Shown here in pieces: positions 17,723 through 25,910 of a stretch of DNA of 44,597 nucleotides. The translations under genes were made by a program, and so were the position numbers. How positions within the stretch are numbered: the stretch's first letter is position 1; each line of letters opens with the position of its first letter. The notes below the pieces were generated by a model. It had not been told where the DNA came from. It searched no databases and saw only the letters and a list, made by a program, of their open reading frames with translations. Source of the stretch: Prosthecobacter debontii (GTDB lineage Bacteria > Verrucomicrobiota > Verrucomicrobiia > Verrucomicrobiales > Verrucomicrobiaceae). The stretch is taken from positions 1-44,597 of the forward strand of contig CAMBPS010000021.1 in NCBI GenBank assembly GCA_945869675.1. The letters run 5' to 3'.

Positions 17723-18583
17723 TCATTGCCGCACGGACTTCGGATCTAAGGCGTCACGCAGGGCATCGCCAACAAGATTCAGCGCTAGCAGCGTAGCGCT
17801 GAAGAAGACACTCGGGCCGATCAGCATCCAGGGATAAGCAGCCATGCTGGCGGCCCCTTCGCTAATGAGCACGCCCCAGCTTGCATCAGGCGGCTGAATG
17901 CCCAGTCCGAGAAAGCTTAGAGTGGCCTCCAACATCATCACACCGGGCACCGTGAGGCTAGCGTAAATGATGACCGAGCCCATCACATTCGGCAGCATGT
18001 GTTTACCTAAAATATGCCAGAATCCAGCCCCACAAGCGCGGGCAGCCTGCACATATTCCAGGTCTTTTAACGTAAGAACCTGACCGCGCACGACACGCGC
18101 CATCGTCAGCCATTCCACCGCGCCGATGGCGATGAAGATCAGCCAAAATTCGCGGCCAAAAATGACTACAAGAATGATGACAAAGGTGATGAACGGAAAC
18201 GCATACAAAACGTCCACAACACGCATCATGACCGCATCCATGCGCTTGCCTGCAAGTCCAGCAATGAGCCCGTATCCTACACCGATGATCGAGGCCACGG
18301 CCGTTGCCAAAAGCCCCACCAGCATCGAAATGCGACCCCCATGCAGAATGCGCGTAGCAAGATCTCTCCCCAGCGGGTCTGTGCCCAACCAGTGAGCTAA
18401 GCTAGGACTCGTGGCACGCAGTTCTAGATCCTGATCATTCGGGCCATAGGGAGAAAAGCAGGGCCCGATGCAACAAAGCAAAATCAGAACCACGAGCATC
18501 AACATCGCGGCAACTGTCAGCGGATTGCGAACGAGACTCTGCCAAGCTTTATGCCAAGGCGACTGAGAGGACGCTTGGCTCAT
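17723..18583 (-). CDS. ABC transporter permease, OppC/DppC type
   Basis: This 286-residue inner-membrane protein has an N-terminal cytoplasmic/TM1 segment (NPLTVAAMLMLVVLILLCC), the ELRATSPSLAHWLGTDPLGRDLATRILHGGR motif typical of OppC/DppC, five further hydrophobic helices, and the EAA loop (EYVQAARACGAGFWHILGKHMLPN) that contacts the ATPases. It belongs to peptide/nickel/opine importers. The start overlaps the OppB-type stop by four bases (ATGA), so the two are translationally coupled. No OppD/OppF ATPases or binding protein are encoded after it; the next gene is convergent ybaB. The ATPases must come from another locus if the importer works. Confidence 0.93.
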   Translation of the reverse strand: MSQASSQSPWHKAWQSLVRNPLTVAAMLMLVVLILLCCIGPCFSPYGPNDQDLELRATSPSLAHWLGTDPLGRDLATRILHGGRISMLVGLLATAVASIIGVGYGLIAGLAGKRMDAVMMRVVDVLYAFPFITFVIILVVIFGREFWLIFIAIGAVEWLTMARVVRGQVLTLKDLEYVQAARACGAGFWHILGKHMLPNVMGSVIIYASLTVPGVMMLEATLSFLGLGIQPPDASWGVLISEGAASMAAYPWMLIGPSVFFSATLLALNLVGDALRDALDPKSVRQ

Positions 18584-19500
18584 GCTTTGAATCCGATGCG
18601 GGGGTTAAGCAGCGCCTGAAGGAAATCCACGATGAGATTAAATCCGACGATCAAGGCGGCATAAAATACCGCGGTCGCCATGGCCAAATCATAATCCCGA
18701 TTGACCGCTGCACCGACGAAATGCTGCCCAAGTCCCGGTAATTGAAAAACCGTCTCTGTGATGATGGATCCAGTCATGAGTCCTGCGGCGGTGGGCCCAA
18801 GAAAATTCAGAACCGGCAGACAGGCCAGCTTGAAGGAATGGCGAAAGACAATCGCAGCTTCAGAAGCTCCTTTGGCGCGGGCCGTTCGGATAAACTCCTG
18901 GGCCAGTGTTTCGCGTAAGCCGCCACGCGTGAGCCGAGCGATGTAAGCGCTGTAAATGATGCCCAACGTCATCGCAGGCAGCACCCAATCATCTGCATCA
19001 TACCAGCCAGAAGCATTGAACCAACGTAGTTTCAAACCAAAGACAAGTGCTAGAATCGGCCCCAGCACCATACTCGGAGTGCAGATTCCCAACGTGGCCG
19101 CTACCGTACTCACTCGATCTTCCAAGCTGTTGGGCCGAAGTGCCGCTAAAGCACCCATCGGGATGCCTAACGCTAAGGCAATCAGGAGTGCAGCCAAACC
19201 GACCTGAGCAGAAACTGGGAAACCTTGAGCGATGATCTCATCCACGCCGCGTCCGGGCGTCTTGGCCGATACAGGAAAGTCAAAAGTGGCAAAACTCACG
19301 ATGTAACGCCAGAGCTGAACTGGCAAAGGTTGATCCAGTCCCGACATGGCCATGCGCTGCACCCGAATATGCTCAGGGATGTTACGCTCACTTTGCAGCG
19401 GACTTCCAGGTGCGAGCTTCAACAACCCAAAGGTAATGCAAAGGACACCGAGGATCACGGCGAAGCCCTGCAAAAGTCGGCTGAAGATAAATCGAACCAT
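18580..19500 (-). CDS. ABC transporter permease, OppB/DppB type
   Basis: This 306-residue permease starts with MVRFIFSRLLQGFAVILGVLCITFGLLKLAPGSP, the standard OppB N-terminus. It has six hydrophobic helices, the GLDQPLPVQLWRYI segment, and the EAA loop EFIRTARAKGASEAAIVFRHSFKLACLP. It forms the heterodimeric channel with the OppC-type protein encoded next. The gene lies at the end of a minus-strand series (U32, YycJ-like, NTF2-like, OppB, OppC), 18 bases after the NTF2-like gene. The substrate is unknown and the operon carries no binding protein. No clear Shine-Dalgarno precedes the ATG. Confidence 0.94.
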   Translation of the reverse strand: MVRFIFSRLLQGFAVILGVLCITFGLLKLAPGSPLQSERNIPEHIRVQRMAMSGLDQPLPVQLWRYIVSFATFDFPVSAKTPGRGVDEIIAQGFPVSAQVGLAALLIALALGIPMGALAALRPNSLEDRVSTVAATLGICTPSMVLGPILALVFGLKLRWFNASGWYDADDWVLPAMTLGIIYSAYIARLTRGGLRETLAQEFIRTARAKGASEAAIVFRHSFKLACLPVLNFLGPTAAGLMTGSIITETVFQLPGLGQHFVGAAVNRDYDLAMATAVFYAALIVGFNLIVDFLQALLNPRIGFKA

Positions 19501-19518
19501 GGCGAGGAAAGAACAAAT

Positions 19519-19995
19519 TTACTGCGGTAGGCGCAGTTCATCGTTGTGAATTTGTACGATCTTCCAATCCCAGGGCCAGGGGCCTTTTTTATGCCAATGA
19601 AAGAACCAGGGCTGAGTCAGGTTGTTTACCTGCCCGACCACGACATCACTCATGCCTAGGCCCTTGCCTTCGATCTGAATCTTGACTTTCAGCATCGCTA
19701 AATCTGGCACGACCTGCTTGAAGACGACCTCAGGCTTGACGATTAGGGTGAGAAACCCGCCTAGCGCCATTTGGGCATCCTCCACGGCGCTATCTCGGTC
19801 ATGACCGTAATCGTCCATGTAGTCGTTGGTGAGCATGCCCTTCACCTCTGACCAATCACGATCTTCCACGGCTGTTATGAAAACCATCTGCCGCGCCAGC
19901 ACCTGCTGCTCTGGCGTTCGGCCAAAAGACCACCAGCCAAACCAAGCTAGAAGCAGGACCACTAAAGCGATGAGGATCAGATAAAGCAGACGCAT
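19519..19995 (-). CDS. Membrane-anchored NTF2/SnoaL-like hypothetical protein
   Basis: ATG 19995 is preferred over a TTG one codon upstream. The 158-residue product has a single N-terminal membrane anchor (LLYLILIALVVLLLAWFGWWSF), then a soluble domain of about 120 residues. The pattern of helix (EQQVLARQMVFITAVEDRDWSEVKGML), acidic loop (NDYMDDYGHDRD) and mixed strands ending in WKIVQIHNDEL is typical of NTF2/SnoaL-like folds, where the final strand often reads WKIxxI. No catalytic residues are recognisable. It starts 4 bases after the YycJ-like stop and precedes OppB by 18 bases, so it is part of that operon. Orthologs may simply be annotated as hypothetical. Confidence 0.75.
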   Translation of the reverse strand: MRLLYLILIALVVLLLAWFGWWSFGRTPEQQVLARQMVFITAVEDRDWSEVKGMLTNDYMDDYGHDRDSAVEDAQMALGGFLTLIVKPEVVFKQVVPDLAMLKVKIQIEGKGLGMSDVVVGQVNNLTQPWFFHWHKKGPWPWDWKIVQIHNDELRLPQ

Positions 19996-19999
19996 CAAG

Positions 20000-20851
20000 T
20001 CAAAAGAGGGCGAGTTGTTGATGATTCATCGGTGAGGCACTGATGGAAAGGGTGACACGCTTTTTCGCCACTTCTAGGGTGCTAGTAGGTTTCCGACGTT
20101 CGGCACAAATAACGCGCGTTTCTTTGACTCCGACGCGATGCAGCGACTCCCGCATCCGCTTGACCACACGATCAGGATCATTGCAATCATCGCTCAGATG
20201 CCCTAGCACCACATGATGTAGATCTGGGTGCGCGATCTCCTCCAAAAGCTCTGCCGCCTGATCATTGGAAAGATGACCATGACGTGAACTGATGCGCTGC
20301 TTGGTGGCCCAAGGGCGCTTGGTATCTGCTTCTAAAAGTTGTGCATCGTAGTTGGCCTCGACAAAAAGGCTGTCACAACTGCGCAGGCGATCTTTGATCA
20401 GATTGGTGATGAAACCCACATCGCTCAGCACCCCCAGACGCGACTCTTCATCGGCAATGACAAATCCTACCGGATCCACCGCATCATGCGGCACAGAAAA
20501 GCAGCCGATGCTTAGATCTTGGAAATCAAAAACACCACTCGTATTCATGATCTTCCAGCTAGGGGCACCGCGAAACTTCAGGCTACCCACCAGCGTCTCC
20601 TGTGTCAGCGGCGTGGCAAACAAGGAAAGTTTGTGTTTCCCACTCAGCACCTCCAGCCCGTTGGTGTGATCTTGGTGCTCATGCGTGAGTAGGATGCCAT
20701 CCAGTTGGTCCAGCCTGTAACCTGCCGACTCCATGCGCATGATGATCTGTTTGGCGCTCAGGCCGGCATCGATCAGCAACGTCGTGCGCCCTGTGGACAC
20801 GATGGCACAATTGCCTGAACTGCCGCTGCCGAGAACTGTGAGTCGAACCAT
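20000..20851 (-). CDS. YycJ/WalJ-like metallo-beta-lactamase-fold hydrolase with C-terminal clamp-binding-like peptide
   Basis: This 283-residue protein matches single-domain YycJ proteins: VLGSGSSGNCAIV at the start, DAGLSAKQIIMRM, and the metal motif THEHQDH with His57, His59, Asp61 and His62. Later come a VPHDAVDPVGFV segment, SRHGHLSNDQAAELL and LGHLSDDCN. The family is regarded as nucleases, with DNA-repair roles reported in some Firmicutes. The C-terminus ends NHQQLALF, and its last five residues, QLALF, fit the beta-sliding-clamp binding consensus QL(S/D)LF at the extreme end. Upstream, 55 bases away, is the U32 gene; downstream the NTF2-like gene is 4 bases away. No walR/walK-type genes are nearby. 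Confidence 0.88.
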   Translation of the reverse strand: MVRLTVLGSGSSGNCAIVSTGRTTLLIDAGLSAKQIIMRMESAGYRLDQLDGILLTHEHQDHTNGLEVLSGKHKLSLFATPLTQETLVGSLKFRGAPSWKIMNTSGVFDFQDLSIGCFSVPHDAVDPVGFVIADEESRLGVLSDVGFITNLIKDRLRSCDSLFVEANYDAQLLEADTKRPWATKQRISSRHGHLSNDQAAELLEEIAHPDLHHVVLGHLSDDCNDPDRVVKRMRESLHRVGVKETRVICAERRKPTSTLEVAKKRVTLSISASPMNHQQLALF

Positions 20852-20906
20852 GCTTTTGTTTTAGTCGTTTGAATCTTTGGGAGCAAGACGCATCTAAGCC
20901 GCCTTT

Positions 20907-23381
20907 TCAAATCATGTCCGCCATCGTGCCACGAGTCACGCCGAGCTGAGATTGCGCCTTCAAATCACGCCAGATGTCCTCGCCACCACGCTGGCCGATG
21001 AGTAGATCCTGATAGGTGCGGATCACCCGCGCGGCTTCCTCCCGATTTTGTTCCAAAAGCTCCACGCGATACTGCCGCAAGCCGGCCTGCATGAGGCCAG
21101 CGAAATACTGCGCTCCTGTCTGCGGCACTGCATTAAAGAGGGTATTCCGGCAGCCGACATCGGCTTTTAAAGGATGCTCCATGCCCACGCGATCCCGCAG
21201 TGTGACTTTGTGCTTCTCACAAGGGCGACCACAATTGGTGAAATCGGTGCCTGTGGAAAGGAAGGCGGCAAAAGCGCAATGCTCCATGTGAAACATCGGC
21301 ATGTGTTGATGCAGCGTGATCTCAAACCACTCAGGCGGCGCGCCATGCAGGAGATTGAGCAGCTGATCCACATTCAAATCGTAACTGATCGTTAGGCGCT
21401 CCAAGCCTGTTTGCTTTAAAAAGTCAGCCGTCAGTGGGTTGGACACATTCAGAGAAAAGTCACCCGTCACAGGAATGCCTTCATCTTTAAAAAAGGAGAT
21501 GGCTCCGAGATTGCGTATTAAGACGCCATGAGGCTCGGCTCTTGAGATCAGCTTGAAAAAACCCGCCTCTCCTGACTTCTGAATGCGCGGTGTCGCCAGA
21601 TAAATGCGCGCGACTCCGTGATCCTTCACGCGCTTCACAGCATCTGCATAGAGACGAATGTCTTCAAAATCCACATAGAGTTCCGTGACGCCTGCAGCCA
21701 ACGCTGCCTCGATTTGATCGGCACTGCGGCAAAGAACGTGCAGGGTCGGAGTGATGGCCGGTGCAGGCAGCAGGCCTAAGCCTACCTTAGCCAGCATCTC
21801 GGTGACGGATGCCTGAGCGGGGGCTGGGCGATGTTGGATGGCGTCCGATGCATCTATCGATTGGCTCATGGCATCGACCAGAGAACGGCGCATTCGGTTC
21901 AGCTCACTAACCGGCAACATCACCTCACCTACAATCTGACAATCCAGCGCACCTAGTTCATACGGAGTGCCCCCAAGACGACCTAACTGAGCACGCAGCA
22001 CCTCCTCATTGAGCGGACGCTGGCGCGCGGCATCGAGAACCATGCTGGACTCGACTTGGATCTCTTTTCCAGTGACAAAAATGACTAAGGGTTCGCCGAC
22101 CTCGCCGGTGATCACGAGATCCAACTTGGCTTTCCGGCGCAGCGGAATGTCACCCTGAAAAGTCTGCCTCAGACGCTGCTCCAGCGCTTGATCCCCCGTT
22201 TTAAAGAGACGCATTCCTGGCTTGATACTCTGAAAATGCAGGCGATCCCGCTGAAACTCGATCCAGTTTCCGTGGATGCCGTAAATACGGCCGCCTTGCT
22301 CGTCATTGGTGTTTTTCAGATTCTCAAAGACCACGCCGTCACCATTTTTCAAGTGAGCTGGCATCTCTTCTAGCTCTACCGCGTCTTGATTCACCGAGCG
22401 CACCACGCCGACGTAATAACCACGCTTTTTCCCATACATGGCACCGACCAGTTCTTGGTGATTCACGCCATGCATCCAGCCACTGTAGAGTCCGCGCGAA
22501 AAGGTCATCTCCAGCTCATAGCGATCCTCTTCGGTGATTACCTGAGTCAAATCCTGATCGGCCAGAGCTGCATCGATTGCCTTTCGGTAAACTCGGGTGA
22601 CAGCCGCCACGTAATCTGGGGTCTTGAGACGTCCTTCGATCTTGAAGCTGCGGATGCCTAGCTCAATCAGCTGCGGAATCTCCTGCACAGCGCTGAGATC
22701 TTGCGGGCTTAGCAAGTAGCGTTTATCCCCCAGATCGCGCAGTTCACCATCCACGATCATTTCATAAGGCATCCGGCAGGCCTGCGCGCACTCACCGCGA
22801 TTCGCACTGCGGCGGCCTAGCGATTCGCTGGTCAGGCACTGACCACTGTAGGCCACACAGAGTGCCCCGTGCACAAAAACTTCCAGCGGTAACTCTGGGG
22901 TATCATTTGCGGCAAAGCGCTCCAACTCGCGCAAGCTCAGCTCGCGGGAAAGCACTGCTTGATCAATGCCCAGCCCTTTCGCCAGCTCCAGACCTTCAGG
23001 AGAAGTAATCGTCATCTGTGTGCTTGCATGCAGCCGCAATCCTGGGGTTAAAGCTTTGACCATGCGAGCCAAGCCAAGGTCCTGAACGATCACGGCATCA
23101 ACACCCGCCGACTCCAGCAGACGCAGTTGCTGCTCAGCATCTCCCAGTTCGCTGGTAAAGATCAGCACATTGAAGGCACAGTAACCTTTCACGCCATGCT
23201 GATGCAGAAAGCGCATTAACTCGGGTAGATCTTCCGCCGTGAAGTTGTCGGCACGCATGCGTGCATTGAATTTTGGCAGGCCAAAAAAGATCGCATCTGC
23301 CCCATTGGCCACCGCCGCGCGGGCACACTCCCAGTTTCCAGCAGGAGACAACAATTCAGGCAAATGGAGTGGGCGCGGCAT
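20907..23381 (-). CDS. Peptidase U32 family protein (RlhA/YdcP-like, large form)
   Basis: This 824-residue protein begins LPELLSPAGNWECARAAVANGADAIFFGL, the U32 start, with a TIM-barrel and the signature four-cysteine site HGALCVAYSGQC...GECAQACR (Cys175, 182, 198, 202) that binds 4Fe-4S in RlhA/TrhP/UbiU-V relatives. A central DUF3656-like part follows, then a second barrel-like half with another cysteine set (Cys702, 717, 721, 744). Family members hydroxylate 23S rRNA C2501 or tRNA, or ubiquinone, in an O2-independent way; protease activity is doubtful. It is longer than E. coli RlhA (about 650). It has one of the rare good ribosome sites: AGGAG six bases before the ATG. It leads a five-gene minus-strand set. 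Confidence 0.9.
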   Translation of the reverse strand: MPRPLHLPELLSPAGNWECARAAVANGADAIFFGLPKFNARMRADNFTAEDLPELMRFLHQHGVKGYCAFNVLIFTSELGDAEQQLRLLESAGVDAVIVQDLGLARMVKALTPGLRLHASTQMTITSPEGLELAKGLGIDQAVLSRELSLRELERFAANDTPELPLEVFVHGALCVAYSGQCLTSESLGRRSANRGECAQACRMPYEMIVDGELRDLGDKRYLLSPQDLSAVQEIPQLIELGIRSFKIEGRLKTPDYVAAVTRVYRKAIDAALADQDLTQVITEEDRYELEMTFSRGLYSGWMHGVNHQELVGAMYGKKRGYYVGVVRSVNQDAVELEEMPAHLKNGDGVVFENLKNTNDEQGGRIYGIHGNWIEFQRDRLHFQSIKPGMRLFKTGDQALEQRLRQTFQGDIPLRRKAKLDLVITGEVGEPLVIFVTGKEIQVESSMVLDAARQRPLNEEVLRAQLGRLGGTPYELGALDCQIVGEVMLPVSELNRMRRSLVDAMSQSIDASDAIQHRPAPAQASVTEMLAKVGLGLLPAPAITPTLHVLCRSADQIEAALAAGVTELYVDFEDIRLYADAVKRVKDHGVARIYLATPRIQKSGEAGFFKLISRAEPHGVLIRNLGAISFFKDEGIPVTGDFSLNVSNPLTADFLKQTGLERLTISYDLNVDQLLNLLHGAPPEWFEITLHQHMPMFHMEHCAFAAFLSTGTDFTNCGRPCEKHKVTLRDRVGMEHPLKADVGCRNTLFNAVPQTGAQYFAGLMQAGLRQYRVELLEQNREEAARVIRTYQDLLIGQRGGEDIWRDLKAQSQLGVTRGTMADMI

Positions 23382-23532
23382 TAGGCACTCCTGTAAAGCC
23401 TTCCTGACAGTCTCTCAAGACGTTTACCGAAGTTAAATGTTGTGAAGAAATCAGCCTCTTCCTTTCCACAAGACATCTCAAAACAGAGAGTTGTCTTCTT
23501 TTTATGTCCGAAGAATCCAAGCCAACAAACGC

Positions 23533-23919
23533 CTACGGCTTTACCACAGGCTTGCCTGCTTTCAGCCAGTCGTTCATGCCGCCGTCGAGATGATAGACCG
23601 AGGTGAAACCCAGTTTTTCTAAGGCAGGAAGAGCGCGCGTGCTGCGGCCGCCAGCTTGGCAGTGAACGAGAATAGGTTTGGCTTTGTCCAGAGCGCTGAG
23701 TTGAGTGGCGAAGTCCTTGGACAGGATGTCGGCGTTCTTGGCTTCTTTGAGGTGCCCTTCACCATACTCATCCGGCGTGCGAACATCGAGGATGGTGATA
23801 CCACCTGCCTGAACCAATGCGGCGGCCGCTTCAGCATCGACGTGTTTCACTTTGTCTTCTGCCATGGCGGGAAGGGTAAGGAAAGTGATGAGACTCAGGA
23901 CAAAGGCGAGGCGATTCAT
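23533..23919 (-). CDS. Periplasmic rhodanese-like sulfurtransferase
   Basis: A 128-residue single rhodanese domain preceded by a signal peptide (MNRLAFVLSLITFLTLPAMAE). Active-site loop CQAGGRS with Cys87 and Arg92; also the conserved DVRTPDEYGEGH (about 45-56) and YHLDGGMNDW near the end. The enzyme would carry persulfide sulfur in the periplasm, but the partner is unknown. It starts 6 bases after the lepA stop, so it is probably co-transcribed with lepA. It is followed by a 151-base gap before the U32 gene, which holds only an AT-rich imperfect inverted repeat. Confidence 0.93.
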   Translation of the reverse strand: MNRLAFVLSLITFLTLPAMAEDKVKHVDAEAAAALVQAGGITILDVRTPDEYGEGHLKEAKNADILSKDFATQLSALDKAKPILVHCQAGGRSTRALPALEKLGFTSVYHLDGGMNDWLKAGKPVVKP

Positions 23920-23925
23920 GGCAGT

Positions 23926-25722
23926 TTAGTTATTCTTCAGCACTTCAATGAACGCTTCCTGTGGAATGTTCACGCGGCCGATGGCTTTCATGCGCTTTTT
24001 ACCTTCCTTCTGTTTGTCGAGGAGCTTGCGCTTACGAGAAATGTCACCGCCATAGCATTTGGCGGTCACGTCTTTACGCAGAGCGCTGATGCTTTCTCGG
24101 GCGATAAATTTGGCTCCGATGGCGGCCTGGATGGCGACAACGAAAAGCTGCTGCGGGATGACTTCTTTGAGCTTGGCGCAAAGAGCGCGGCCTCGAGATT
24201 CTGCCTTGCCACGATGAACGATGCACGAGAAGGCATCGACATGATCACCCGCGATGAGGATGTCCATCTTCACGAGGTCATCCACTTTATAGCCGGCGTG
24301 CTCGTAGTCCATGCTGCCATAACCACGGGTGATGGACTTCATCTTGTCGTTGAAGTCCACAAGGATTTCATTCAGTGGCATGACGGTGTGCAGCAGCACG
24401 CGACGGTCATCAAGGGTTTCGGTGTTATTGACCTGGCCACGTTTTTCCATGACAAGCTGCATCATGTCGCCAATGTGCTCATTAGGGATCATGATGAAGA
24501 CCTTAACAACAGGCTCTCGGATCTCGTCGATTTCGTTCGCAGGTGGAAGAAAGGTCGGATTATCGACCAGAAGCTCAGTGCCATCGGTCTTACGGACTTC
24601 GTAAATAACGGACGGGTAGGTGGAAATGACGTCCATGTTGAACTCGCGACGGAGTCGCTCCTGGATGATCTCCATGTGCAGCAATCCGAGGAATCCACAG
24701 CGGAAACCGAAACCAAGTGCCGCGGAACTTTCGGCCATGAAGGTGAAAGCAGCATCATTGATCTGGAGCTTCCCGACAGCGAGTTTCAAGGCCTCGAAGT
24801 CATCAGTGCTGACAGGGTAGATACCGCTGAAAACAAGGGGATGAATTTCTTTGAACCCTGGCAGAGGCTCTGGGGCAGGCTTGCGAGATTCGGTGAGCGT
24901 ATCCCCAATTTTAACGTCAGCGGTGGTCTTGACGTTGGCAATGATGTAGCCCACATCTCCTGCTTCCAGTTTATCACAAGCGACCATCTTAGGTCTGAAG
25001 GTGCCTAGGTCTTTGATTTCAGAATCGTTGCCCGAGGCCATCAGGCGGACTTTTTGACCGCGAACGATCGTGCCGGAAATCACACGGATGTAGCTAACAA
25101 CCCCACGATAGGGATCAAAAATGGAATCGAAGACAGAGGCACGCAAGTAGCCGTCGCCAGGATCGGTCGGTGGCGGAATGAGGGCCACAACGGCTTCTAA
25201 GATGTCGGTAATGCCAATGCCCATCTTGGCACTGGCAGGCACAGCTTCGTCAGAGGGGAGCTGCAGGATTTCTTCCAGCTGCTTTTTAACCTTATCCAAA
25301 TCGGCGCTGGGTAGGTCGATTTTATTGATGATAGGAATGACACGCAGGTTCTGCTGCATGGCCAGATTGAGATTGGCCACCGTCTGGGCTTCTACGCCTT
25401 GGGAGGCATCAACCAGCAACAGAGCACCTTCACAAGCAGCCAGCGAGCGACTGACTTCATAGCTGAAATCCACGTGACCAGGGGTATCGAGCAGGTTGAG
25501 CTTGTAGATAAGGCCGTCTTTGGCCTTGTAGTTCATGCACACCGGATGTGCCTTGATGGTGATACCGCGCTCGCGCTCCAGGTCCATGCTGTCCAGCAAT
25601 TGGTCCTGCTGCTGGCGCACGGTGATGGTCTGTGTGGCCTCCAGCAGGCGGTCTGAGAGTGTGGTCTTCCCATGATCGATGTGAGCGATGATGGAGAAAT
25701 TGCGGGTGCGTTCGATAGACAT
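23926..25722 (-). CDS. lepA: Elongation factor 4 (LepA), ribosome back-translocating GTPase
   Basis: This 598-residue GTPase has FSIIAHIDHGKTTLSDRLLEAT (G1), ERERGITIK (G2), LLDTPGHVDFSYEV (G3) and IINKIDLPSAD (G4), followed by domain II, EF-G-like domains III and V, and the LepA-specific C-terminal domain ending GKKRMKAIGRVNIPQEAFIEVLKNN. Length is exactly typical. It remodels stalled or mistranslocated ribosomes at the membrane and in the cytosol. The start codon lacks a Shine-Dalgarno, which is odd for such a conserved translation factor but matches the window as a whole. The upstream 188 bases separate it from a sulfatase gene; the rhodanese gene follows directly. Confidence 0.98.
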   Translation of the reverse strand: MSIERTRNFSIIAHIDHGKTTLSDRLLEATQTITVRQQQDQLLDSMDLERERGITIKAHPVCMNYKAKDGLIYKLNLLDTPGHVDFSYEVSRSLAACEGALLLVDASQGVEAQTVANLNLAMQQNLRVIPIINKIDLPSADLDKVKKQLEEILQLPSDEAVPASAKMGIGITDILEAVVALIPPPTDPGDGYLRASVFDSIFDPYRGVVSYIRVISGTIVRGQKVRLMASGNDSEIKDLGTFRPKMVACDKLEAGDVGYIIANVKTTADVKIGDTLTESRKPAPEPLPGFKEIHPLVFSGIYPVSTDDFEALKLAVGKLQINDAAFTFMAESSAALGFGFRCGFLGLLHMEIIQERLRREFNMDVISTYPSVIYEVRKTDGTELLVDNPTFLPPANEIDEIREPVVKVFIMIPNEHIGDMMQLVMEKRGQVNNTETLDDRRVLLHTVMPLNEILVDFNDKMKSITRGYGSMDYEHAGYKVDDLVKMDILIAGDHVDAFSCIVHRGKAESRGRALCAKLKEVIPQQLFVVAIQAAIGAKFIARESISALRKDVTAKCYGGDISRKRKLLDKQKEGKKRMKAIGRVNIPQEAFIEVLKNN

Positions 25723-25910
25723 CAGTGTGGCAGGGCAGGTCGGGGGCGTAGTCTTTAACCCCGCGCAGGGGGAGGGTCAAGCGGCAGGGGAGAGGTAAAA
25801 AAGACAGAATGGATGTCTCGGCACAAAAATAGCTCTTAGCAGCCTCAAGATGTTACCCGAAAACAGCGAGAAAAAACATCGCATTGGCCAATCCTCATCC
25901 AAGACTCTTC

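Noticed and set aside
23470..23503. AAGACA...TGTCTT hairpin with T-run on the plus strand between the rhodanese and U32 genes
   Set aside because: The orientation does not match any gene ending there: both flanking genes are on the minus strand, and the T-run is on the wrong side for them.
23656..25008. 450-codon plus-strand frame opposite lepA and the rhodanese gene
   Set aside because: It is antisense to two conserved genes and has no recognisable motif.
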